Position numbers and translations under genes: made by a program
Shown: positions 1-6,121 of the stretch, piece after piece
Layout of the letters: the number at the start of each line of letters is the position of its first letter
How positions within the stretch are numbered: position 1 is the stretch's first letter
Source of the DNA: Alistipes sp.
GTDB taxonomy: Bacteria; Bacteroidota; Bacteroidia; Bacteroidales; Rikenellaceae
Assembly (NCBI GenBank): GCA_017380955.1
Contig: JAFOCZ010000093.1
Span: forward strand, 1-8,147
Reading direction: 5' to 3'
DNA length: 8,147 nt
The notes under the pieces: model-generated
Told to the model about the DNA's origin: nothing
The model's input: the letters and a program-made list of their open reading frames with translations, nothing else
The model's database searches: none

Positions 1-173
1 GCAGAAGTCAAAAGTTGGTTACGCTTGGCTCTCTTCGTTTGGGATTGGAATTATTGGGCAGGGAGAATTGCATAGGATTTCACCCGATTTTATGGGATTG
101 CAAAAGGCGTAACCCGCAGAATTTGGCTGGATCTGTGCCTAATGTCCCGACATCCGCTAACATCTTAACACAG

Positions 174-199
174 AAAAAGGAGCAGAATTCTCTGCTCCT
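174..199 (-). terminator. Intrinsic terminator of tRNA-Arg
   Basis: A perfect 9-bp stem (178-186 pairing with 191-199) with a 4-nt loop is followed, on the minus strand, by five T residues (178 down to 174, the first T doubling as the last stem base). It begins 8 nt beyond the tRNA 3' end, which is where a terminator for that transcript would sit. Stem, loop and T-run are all seen directly; termination is inferred. Confidence 0.85.
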
Positions 200-207
200 C
201 AAGTTTG

Positions 208-281
208 TGATTCCGGCGGGATTCGAACCCACGACCCACAGCTTAGAAGGCTGTTGCTCTATCCAGCTGAGCTACGGAACC
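208..281 (-). tRNA. tRNA-Arg (anticodon TCT)
   Basis: On the minus strand a full cloverleaf can be folded. The 7-bp acceptor stem pairs GGTTCCG (281-275) with CGGAATC (215-209), including one G:U, and A is the discriminator at 208. The D-arm begins TAGCTCAGC. The anticodon stem ACAGC/GCTGT encloses the 7-nt loop CTTCTAA, giving anticodon TCT at 247-245, which reads AGA arginine codons. The T-arm contains GGTTCGAATCC. The 3' CCA is not encoded and must be added after transcription. The gene stands alone, with its own promoter about 95 nt upstream and a terminator just downstream. No truncated copy of its 3' end is seen elsewhere in the window. Confidence 0.97.
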
Positions 282-375
282 ATCACAATTTATTTATCAC
301 ATCCACCTCTCGTAACGGACACCAAAATGGCGACAACCACGCAAGCGGCATAGGATGCCGATAACTAATGCGGTG

Positions 376-406
376 CAAAATTATAAAAAATATATCGATT
401 TACAAA
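376..406 (-). promoter_or_regulatory. Bacteroidota-type promoter for tRNA-Arg
   Basis: On the minus strand TTTG (406-403) is followed after exactly 19 nt by TAATTTTG (383-376). This fits the Bacteroidota primary sigma factor consensus of -33 TTTG and -7 TAnnTTTG. Transcription would start near 370, leaving a leader of about 90 nt before the tRNA 5' end that RNase P would remove. Both elements are seen; activity is inferred. Confidence 0.75.
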
Positions 407-501
407 TTTTTTCACCACTTATCCCAAAAATATTCTGCAACAACCTCCGTAGAAGCATCGTCGCGGCCTTGCAAAAACATAACAAATAGAGCATCGTAGG
501 T

Positions 502-532
502 TTTGGAATCTGAATTCTATTTTGTATCTTTG
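502..532 (+). promoter_or_regulatory. Bacteroidota-type promoter for the 566-4430 gene cluster
   Basis: TTTG (502-505) and TATCTTTG (525-532) are separated by exactly 19 nt, a full match to the Bacteroidota consensus. Transcription should begin near 538, giving a leader of about 28 nt before the ATG at 566. This placement rules out the longer reading frame that opens with TTG at 503, because that codon lies inside the -33 element and upstream of the expected start of the mRNA. It is the only strong promoter seen ahead of the four plus-strand genes. Confidence 0.8.
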
Positions 533-565
533 TTATCTCTAACCAACATTTCAATATCAATTATT

Positions 566-961
566 ATGCGACGTCTATTTTATTTATCATTTACTGTTGT
601 TCTATACATCTTTGCTGAGGTTAGCACTCCTGCTACCGCTGCTAAGGTAGATACGATTGACAGCGATAGTTACGATATTGAAGAGTTTTATGAGCGCCAG
701 GAACTGCCCTCCGATACAGTTGCCGAAAATCTATATGGATCGATAGAGGAGGTAAGGGCTTTATACGTCCCAACGAGGTTAGACACAGGACGCTATAGTG
801 TTGAGGTCACACGTGTAGACTCTAATTTCTATCGTATATGCGGCACTGACATATACATCAAGACTCGCTACTGCTATGAGTATGCCTCCTATGATGATGC
901 GATTCTCATCGTTGAGTCCAACTATGGCTATACTAAAGGTGAAATAATATTTTTGGAGTAA
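566..961 (+). CDS. Small secreted protein of unknown function
   Basis: This encodes 131 residues. The start at 566 is chosen over the in-frame TTG at 503 because of the promoter position and because it gives a clean signal peptide: two arginines, a hydrophobic stretch at about residues 4-20, then an A-T-A site predicting cleavage after residue 25. There is no lipobox, so the roughly 106-residue mature protein should be periplasmic or released. The mature part is acidic and then tyrosine-rich, with only two cysteines (Cys92 and Cys103), which could form a disulfide. The alternating hydrophobic pattern of residues 75-131 suggests beta strands. I do not recognise the family. It is the first gene of a tight cluster; the next gene starts 23 nt on. 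By eye it is more AT-rich than the fucosidase gene. That it is a real exported gene is fairly sure; its function is unknown. Confidence 0.75.
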   Translation: MRRLFYLSFTVVLYIFAEVSTPATAAKVDTIDSDSYDIEEFYERQELPSDTVAENLYGSIEEVRALYVPTRLDTGRYSVEVTRVDSNFYRICGTDIYIKTRYCYEYASYDDAILIVESNYGYTKGEIIFLE

Positions 962-984
962 TACAACACAATAACAACACGCCT

Positions 985-1422
985 ATGAAGAGACTATACA
1001 TTGATATGGATGGTGTTTTGGTGGATTTCCAGACCGGTATCGACCGCACCGACAGCGCAACATTGGAGCGCTATGAGGGTCATTATGACGACATTCCCGG
1101 AATCTTCGCGCGTATGGACCCTATGTCTGGCGCTATAGATGCATTCCATCGTTTGGCGGAGCATTACGATGTATATATTCTCTCCACTGCGCCGTGGCAC
1201 AACCCTTCGGCGTGGAGCGATAAGGTGGTGTGGGTGCAGCGATATCTTGGTGATGTGGCATACAAGCGTCTGATACTCTCGCACCACAAAGATTTATGTG
1301 AGGGAGACTACCTCATCGACGACCGCACTAAGCACGGCGCGGCGGAGTTTGGTGGCGAGCATATCCACTTTCGCACCGAGCGATTCCCAGACTGGCAGAG
1401 CGTCCTCGACTACTTACTATAA
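985..1422 (+). CDS. 5'(3')-deoxyribonucleotidase (NT5C-type HAD phosphatase)
   Basis: This 145-residue protein has all the motifs of the HAD-superfamily 5' nucleotidase, deoxy (NT5C) family. Motif I is D7-M-D9-G-V, with D7 the expected nucleophile and D9 the acid/base. Motif II is S67-T68 in a YILSTAPW context. The conserved lysines are probably K80 and K102, and motif IV is L-I-D112-D113-R. Members dephosphorylate deoxyribonucleoside 5'- and 3'-monophosphates, usually preferring dUMP and dTMP, which affects dNTP pools and salvage; this is family knowledge, not shown here. It has no signal peptide, so it should be cytoplasmic. At 145 residues it is shorter than the mammalian enzymes (about 200) because the cap region between motifs I and II is compact. 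It lies 23 nt after the small secreted protein gene and 18 nt before the fucosidase gene, so it is probably co-transcribed with both. Other HAD phosphatase specificities remain possible. Confidence 0.88.
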   Translation: MKRLYIDMDGVLVDFQTGIDRTDSATLERYEGHYDDIPGIFARMDPMSGAIDAFHRLAEHYDVYILSTAPWHNPSAWSDKVVWVQRYLGDVAYKRLILSHHKDLCEGDYLIDDRTKHGAAEFGGEHIHFRTERFPDWQSVLDYLL

Positions 1423-1440
1423 CCCCAAACACAGCGCAAT

Positions 1441-3789
1441 ATGCGACACTTACACCTTCTGATTATCAGCACTATAGCCCTATTTATTTCCTGCTCAACG
1501 CCTTGTGCTGAGTCACCATCCGTAAATGATAACCTTGTGCTGTGGTACGACCATCCTGCGCAAGCGTGGGAGGAGTGTCTACCTCTTGGTAATGGACGTT
1601 TGGGTGCTATGCTTGCTGGAGGAGTGGCTCAGGAGTATATAGGTCTCAACGAGGAGAGTATGTGGAGCGGTGGCGTGCAGCATACAGACAACCCCGAGGC
1701 TTTGGAGTGGCTGCCACACATCCGTGAGGCGCTGCTCGAGGGTAACAACCGCCGTGCAGAGATGCTTATGTATCGCTATTTCACCTGCTCGGGAGGAGGC
1801 TCAGCATCACCCGAATATGGATGCTATCAGATGTTTTGTAACTTATTGGTAACAACCGACATTGCCAATGGTGCAACGGTCGAGGATTATCGCCGTGAGT
1901 TATGCCTCCGCGATGCCATAGCGCGAACATCGTTCACGGTGGATGGCGTGGAGCATCGCAGGGAGTATTTCACGTCGTATGAAGATAACGCACTTATGAT
2001 GCGTTATAGCGCCTCTGCGCCAACGAACTACACTCTTACACTACGTCGCACTGCGGATGCTGAGGTTATAGCCGAGGATGATGGCATTACCATTCGTGGC
2101 GTACTGCCCAGCGGCAGCGATAACGAGGGTGTTAACTACATTGGTAGGCTGAATGTGGTAGCCACAAACGGCACTTCGACTGGCAATGGTGATGTTCTTA
2201 CTATCGAGGGTGCTACGGATATTACGCTGTGCTTCGTGGCGGCTACTAACTACAACGAAACGTGGAGTCTGAGGGATGTAGATACCGCAATTTTCCATAC
2301 ATCGTATGACTATTATGCTCAGCGACAGCGACATATCGCAGCATATCGCGAGTTGTTCGACCGTGTGGAGATAGACCTCGGCGAGCAGCGTCTCGACATA
2401 CCAACTGACCGACGTTTAGAGGAGTATGCCGTTACGGGTGATGACCCGTCACTTGCGGCGTTATATGCGCAGTATGGTCGCTATCTGCTTCTCTCATCGG
2501 CATATAAGGCTAAGTTACCGCCTAACCTACAGGGGATCTGGGCGGCTGGCACTTGGACGCCGTGGAATGGTGATATGCACCTGAATATCAATCAGCAGAT
2601 GAATCACTGGCCACTTGAGGTTGGAAACTTAGGCGAGTTAATAGACCCTCTGACACGATATGTCGAAGGCCTCGCGGAGTCGGGCGAGCACACCGCCAAG
2701 CGCTTCTACGATGCCGAGGGCTGGTGTGCCCATATCCTGGCAAATGCGTGGGGCTTCACCTCGCCATCTGAAGACCCATCGTGGGGCGCTACAAATACCT
2801 GTGGCGCGTGGATAGCGCTACACCTTTGGGAGCATTACCTCTACACCCTCGATAGGGAGTATCTCGAGCGCGTGTACCCCGTTATGCGTGGCGCTGCGCA
2901 GTTCCTACACTCCATACTCATCGAGGACCCTAAGAGCGGTTACCTTGTAACAGCACCTACAACATCCCCCGAGAATGGCTTCTTCCTAAACGCCGAGGAT
3001 AGGGAGCACGGAATCGTGACACACATATGTATGGGCTCGACGATGGACAATCAGATTACACGCGAGATATTCACGGCTGTAATATCGGCTGCCGAGATTC
3101 TCGGTTGCGATGCCGATACTGCGGAGATATTCCGCCAGGCATCATCGCGCCTTGTCCCCACGCGCATATCTTCGGACGGCAGGATTATGGAGTGGATGGA
3201 GGAGTATGAGGAGGCAGAGCCTGAGCACCGCCACGTGTCGCACCTCTTTGGACTATACCCCGCAGCGCAGATATCACGCTCTACGCCCGACCTTATGACC
3301 GCTGCACGCAAAAGCCTCGACCGCCGTGGTGACGCCGGCACAGGATGGTCTCGCGCGTGGAAGATATGCTTCTGGGCACGTCTCGGCGATGGCAACCGTG
3401 CCGCTCACCTACTACACTCACTCCTCGAGCCCGCCTTTGCCGAGGGTGGCTCGGGTGGTGGCACATATCCCAACCTCTTCTGCTCGCACCCTCCATTCCA
3501 GATAGACGGTAACTTTGGTGGCGCTGCAGGTGTTATGGAGATGCTTTTGCAGAGCCACGATGGTGTCGTGGACCTTCTCCCTGCCTTGCCCGATGCGTGG
3601 CACACAGGAGCGTTTAAGGGTCTCTGTGCACGCGGTGGCGTAACCGTTGACTGCACGTGGAGTGATGGTCGTGTAACAAGCGTTGGAGTTCTCGCAAATG
3701 ACAATTGCACAGTTACGCTACGCCTTGCCGACGGCACTACAAAGAGTGTAAAGTGCCGAGGCGGCAGATATAAGAGCGTGACGTTTTAA
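1441..3789 (+). CDS. GH95 alpha-L-fucosidase, lipoprotein
   Basis: This 782-residue protein matches glycoside hydrolase family 95 in length and motifs. The N-terminus is a lipoprotein signal peptide with the lipid-acceptor cysteine at residue 18 (LFISC). The next residues lack an obvious acidic surface-export signal, so a periplasmic location is as likely as the cell surface. The N-terminal beta region starts at about residue 32 (LWYDHPA, then LPLGNGRLGAM). The (alpha/alpha)6 catalytic domain follows from about residue 290. By comparison with Bifidobacterium AfcA, the catalytic set is intact: N382 and N384 in HLNIN, E511 in TSPEN as general acid, and D689 in QIDGNFGG. H380 occupies the position where fucosidases have His and a characterised alpha-L-galactosidase has Thr, which favours terminal alpha-L-fucose (often alpha-1,2-linked) as substrate. 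A likely role is trimming fucose from host mucin, milk or plant glycans. No SusC/SusD partner is nearby. Family is very secure; linkage specificity is inferred. Confidence 0.96.
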   Translation: MRHLHLLIISTIALFISCSTPCAESPSVNDNLVLWYDHPAQAWEECLPLGNGRLGAMLAGGVAQEYIGLNEESMWSGGVQHTDNPEALEWLPHIREALLEGNNRRAEMLMYRYFTCSGGGSASPEYGCYQMFCNLLVTTDIANGATVEDYRRELCLRDAIARTSFTVDGVEHRREYFTSYEDNALMMRYSASAPTNYTLTLRRTADAEVIAEDDGITIRGVLPSGSDNEGVNYIGRLNVVATNGTSTGNGDVLTIEGATDITLCFVAATNYNETWSLRDVDTAIFHTSYDYYAQRQRHIAAYRELFDRVEIDLGEQRLDIPTDRRLEEYAVTGDDPSLAALYAQYGRYLLLSSAYKAKLPPNLQGIWAAGTWTPWNGDMHLNINQQMNHWPLEVGNLGELIDPLTRYVEGLAESGEHTAKRFYDAEGWCAHILANAWGFTSPSEDPSWGATNTCGAWIALHLWEHYLYTLDREYLERVYPVMRGAAQFLHSILIEDPKSGYLVTAPTTSPENGFFLNAEDREHGIVTHICMGSTMDNQITREIFTAVISAAEILGCDADTAEIFRQASSRLVPTRISSDGRIMEWMEEYEEAEPEHRHVSHLFGLYPAAQISRSTPDLMTAARKSLDRRGDAGTGWSRAWKICFWARLGDGNRAAHLLHSLLEPAFAEGGSGGGTYPNLFCSHPPFQIDGNFGGAAGVMEMLLQSHDGVVDLLPALPDAWHTGAFKGLCARGGVTVDCTWSDGRVTSVGVLANDNCTVTLRLADGTTKSVKCRGGRYKSVTF

Positions 3790-3830
3790 ACACTATTAAA
3801 ACATCACTATTGCATCTATCGCAACAGCCA

Positions 3831-4430
3831 ATGTTTATGGAAAACAAGAAAGTTTTGATTAAAAAAAGTTACGTAGAGACGAATACATTTGTAGAAAGCC
3901 ACCTGAAAGAGGTGCGAGACAATGGTCTTAGAGGCTTTTACCCTGGTGCTGTGGACTGCACTCGCCATCCTTTGGGACAGCAGTTTACACTCACAGGAGC
4001 AATATTCACAAAGATAGCGACGCTAAATGGTGTGAAATACCCATACATTGCCCTCGGCACGCAGGAGGGTCGTGATTTATCACTCGCAAATATGATGGGA
4101 ATATCCTCGCTTAAGGGTATTGACCTCAATAATGAAGTCGAGGTGAACTACCTTGATAATGGTAAAATGGCAACTCGCCACTTAAAGTCTACGGTTATCG
4201 ATGGATTTGATTTCTATCAGGTGTGGCAACCCAGAACGCGACTATACCTGGAACTTGCAGCGATGATTGCTGAAAAGGATTTAGACCTCACCAATGTTCG
4301 GGTGACATATCTTGGCTGCGTTGTAAAGCCTTTCATCGCGAAGATATCTGGTGAGGATATCTTTGGCGAACGATATGAGCAAGGCTATAAGCGAGCAATG
4401 GAATACCACCTTTGGAAGTTGGATCTATAG
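3831..4430 (+). CDS. Conserved-looking cytoplasmic protein of unknown function
   Basis: This encodes 199 residues from ATG 3831. A second ATG at 3837 is equally plausible, and a TTG at 3810 would add seven residues. No signal peptide or membrane segment is visible, so it should be cytoplasmic. The protein is mixed alpha/beta. It has a basic N-terminus (about residues 6-12), a strand-rich middle (TGAIFTK at 55-61, then YPYIALGTQEGRDLSLANMMGISSLKG), a VWQPRTR segment at 131-137, a helix at about 138-149, and a C-terminal helix after GYKRAMEY. The orderly composition suggests a conserved folded protein, but I cannot name its family. It starts 41 nt after the fucosidase gene with no terminator or promoter between, so it is probably the last gene of that transcript. 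It converges on the DUF5689 gene with a 12-nt gap. Codon use looks ordinary, though by eye slightly more AT-rich than the fucosidase gene. Confidence 0.82.
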   Translation: MFMENKKVLIKKSYVETNTFVESHLKEVRDNGLRGFYPGAVDCTRHPLGQQFTLTGAIFTKIATLNGVKYPYIALGTQEGRDLSLANMMGISSLKGIDLNNEVEVNYLDNGKMATRHLKSTVIDGFDFYQVWQPRTRLYLELAAMIAEKDLDLTNVRVTYLGCVVKPFIAKISGEDIFGERYEQGYKRAMEYHLWKLDL

Positions 4431-4442
4431 TCTTCTCGGCTA

Positions 4443-5189
4443 TCACTCTGCGGGGACGATCTGGTAGTTTGAGAGGCGGAGTGATAAGTTGGAGCGAAAT
4501 ACGTCGATAACGCCGATGCAGTGGATAGGGCCTTTGAGGATGTGGTCGCTGCAGTAGTCGGCAGTGGGGGATGTGACTATAGTAAGGGTGTCCCGGCCAT
4601 CTGTGAAGTGGCGCGCGGTTTCGCAATACTCCCCTGTGAGCATATCTACGTCACACCATCTGCAATCTCGCTCCTCGTCAATAACCCTCACACCCTCAAT
4701 CATAACATAGCGGAATATATCCTCGTTGCCGATATCTGCAATCGCCATTCTCTCGGCATTCGGTGCCGCCTCGCCGACAACTCTTATGTAGCGCGATACA
4801 TCCTCTGCGGGTATGCGGTCTACGGCAAACTCCGCGGTGGGGCGCGTGCCCATCACAAGTGTGTTACTCTCGCGACCTATATACAACCCCGAGCAGTATA
4901 CCTCCACCTCGCTACCGAAGGGTAGTAGTTGGTGGATATTGTCCATATCTATCTTTATCTCCACGCCGCTGCTATGGTCGCTTATTATGACACTGCGGCG
5001 TGTCTCGCCTAAGTAGTCATTCATCGTCACGAAGCCTCTGAGGATGTAGTCATCCTTTATATGCACCGTGCCACCTCGCGCCATACTCCACAGGTATGCC
5101 GCCGATATCTCACGGCTCACAAGTATCTCCACGCCACCGCTGCAACCGCAGAGCAGCATAAGGCTACATAATATCGCAATCATCCTCAT
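4443..5189 (-). CDS. DUF5689-type lipoprotein, second of a tandem pair
   Basis: This encodes 248 residues from the ATG at 5189. A longer frame opening at 5231 would lie inside the upstream gene and put 14 extra residues before the signal peptide; ATG 5183 is also possible. The signal peptide ends in L-C-G-C with Cys16 lipidated, so it is an envelope lipoprotein. The body resembles DUF5689 of Bacteroidota, judged by recall of the family pattern. A first module at about residues 44-115 reads I-L-R-G-F-V-T-x-N-D, then VIISDHSSGVEI, then GSEVEVYCSGLYIG. A second module at about residues 155-248 reads YVMIEGVRV and ends CIGVIDVF...LRLSNYQI. The beta-rich layout suggests OB-like folds, and no catalytic residues can be named. 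Cysteines after the lipobox lie at 99, 176, 179, 189, 213 and 224. The start overlaps the end of the upstream paralogue by 26 nt, implying translational coupling. Function unknown. Confidence 0.85.
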   Translation of the reverse strand: MRMIAILCSLMLLCGCSGGVEILVSREISAAYLWSMARGGTVHIKDDYILRGFVTMNDYLGETRRSVIISDHSSGVEIKIDMDNIHQLLPFGSEVEVYCSGLYIGRESNTLVMGTRPTAEFAVDRIPAEDVSRYIRVVGEAAPNAERMAIADIGNEDIFRYVMIEGVRVIDEERDCRWCDVDMLTGEYCETARHFTDGRDTLTIVTSPTADYCSDHILKGPIHCIGVIDVFRSNLSLRLSNYQIVPAE

Positions 5190-5955
5190 AACGCATCGTA
5201 ATATGATAACATTTTGCCGCGGAGCGCCCATATGCTCCCCACTCCAGTATTCCTGTCAGCGACACCTCACTAAGTGGCAATGGCGCATCTGCATAACGTG
5301 CATAGTTGCTGGTGTAGACCGCTATGCTGTCACCATCAGCGGTTTTGAACAATGCGCTACCACGCCATAGGGCATCAGCCATCGTCTGCCCCTCTAAGGT
5401 GTCGATACTCGTTGAGTGCACCGCCATAACGCCATCTATGCGCACCAACCGACCACACATATCCTCGCTGAGGTCGGTGATGTCCACCTGCATAGCCTCG
5501 CGCGGTGTCACGTCACTACTGCGCCTCACAACCCTGTCTGCACCCTCGCGAGAGTTTATGTAGTCTACGGTGTTCGCACCGCTGCCGATGGCCTCAGTGC
5601 CTACCTGTAACACGCCACGCAGATAGTCGAGACGGCATCCCTTGATGTGTAGCGCCACCTCCAAACCCTCGGGGTAGTGCGCTTCGAGTGACGAAAGCCC
5701 GAGTAACACCTCTACCGCCGCTGTGTCATCCTCCACGAATATAGAGCGGTATATGTTATCCTCCGCATCCGACGATGTCACACGCCCGCGCAACACTATA
5801 TCCTCGGTTATCGTGGCACCACGCACACCTACATTCTTGCGCAACGCAGCAATGGTGGTAGTAGGGTCGTGGAGCGTAGGCATAATATGAGACTTGTCGG
5901 TGCTGTTGTAGCAACCGACAAGCGTCAATAACAAAAGGATAATAGTGCGTTTCAT
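5164..5955 (-). CDS. DUF5689-type lipoprotein, first of a tandem pair
   Basis: This encodes 263 residues from the ATG at 5955. The frame is open further upstream to 6102, but only the 5955 start begins with a signal peptide (MKRT, then a leucine-rich core and L-V-G-C with Cys15 lipidated). The DUF5689 pattern is clearer here than in its partner. TIAALRK at about residue 34 leads to IVLRGRVTSSDAEDNIYRSIFVEDDTAAVEV (53-83), then GLEVALHIKGCRLDY and VLQVG. The C-terminal part has the typical IAVYTSNYARYAD and VSLTGILEW segments and ends MRYEDDC. DUF5689 proteins are Bacteroidota envelope proteins of largely undefined role, sometimes attached to nuclease or adhesion modules; no such extra module is present here. 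serB lies 166 nt upstream on the same strand, and I see no consensus promoter between them, so read-through from serB or an unrecognised promoter is possible. Confidence 0.88.
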   Translation of the reverse strand: MKRTIILLLLTLVGCYNSTDKSHIMPTLHDPTTTIAALRKNVGVRGATITEDIVLRGRVTSSDAEDNIYRSIFVEDDTAAVEVLLGLSSLEAHYPEGLEVALHIKGCRLDYLRGVLQVGTEAIGSGANTVDYINSREGADRVVRRSSDVTPREAMQVDITDLSEDMCGRLVRIDGVMAVHSTSIDTLEGQTMADALWRGSALFKTADGDSIAVYTSNYARYADAPLPLSEVSLTGILEWGAYGRSAAKCYHITMRYEDDCDIM

Positions 5956-6014
5956 TATATCCGTTTTCGGTGGTGGTAATCTTAATTTGTTGTTAGAAGT
6001 GGTTAGATACAACG

Positions 6015-6066
6015 CTCGGCGATTTTCGAGGCGATGGGCTGTACTTGGGTACTGCCCATTGCCGAG
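6015..6066. other. Extended imperfect stem-loop between serB and the lipoprotein pair
   Basis: An inner hairpin runs from 6034 to 6059: ATGGGC, a T/T mismatch, GTAC, a 4-nt loop, GTAC, then GCCCAT. It is enclosed by a second inverted repeat, CTCGGC (6015-6020) with GCCGAG (6061-6066), leaving 13 unpaired nt on one side and one on the other. Read on the minus strand, it lies after serB and about 60 nt before the lipoprotein start. No T-run follows on either strand, so it is not a classic intrinsic terminator. It could be a structured leader, an mRNA-stability or processing element, or a small intergenic repeat. The pairing is seen; any role is inference. Confidence 0.5.
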
Positions 6067-6121
6067 ACAAATCGTTAGCGGCAGTAGATAGCCACTTATC
6101 ACGACAAATTTTCACAGCAAA

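Noticed and set aside
15..353. Plus-strand open frame of 112 codons from a TTG
   Set aside because: It runs antisense through the tRNA gene and its terminator. The peptide IPAGFEPTTHSLEGCCS is the usual artefact of translating a tRNA backwards.
503..565. Longer start for the small secreted protein (TTG at 503)
   Set aside because: The codon lies inside the -33 promoter element, upstream of the expected transcript start, and the extension would precede the signal peptide.
994..3737. Several minus-strand and alternative-frame open frames inside the nucleotidase and fucosidase genes
   Set aside because: They are shadows of strongly supported genes; their translations are rich in Arg, His, Pro and Ser with no domain pattern.
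3790..3830. Separate promoter for the 199-residue protein gene
   Set aside because: No TAnnTTTG element occurs in the 41-nt gap after the fucosidase gene.
4521..5610. Plus-strand open frames opposite the DUF5689 genes
   Set aside because: They are antisense to two well-supported lipoprotein genes, with no signal peptide or family resemblance.
5990..6090. Possible integron attC-like site around the stem-loop
   Set aside because: A GTTRRRY match occurs at 6002-6008, but no RYYYAAC partner lies in the right place and no integron integrase is seen.
5956..6102. 49-codon N-terminal extension of the first DUF5689 protein
   Set aside because: It would place residues ahead of a good lipoprotein signal peptide and run through the stem-loop at 6015-6066.
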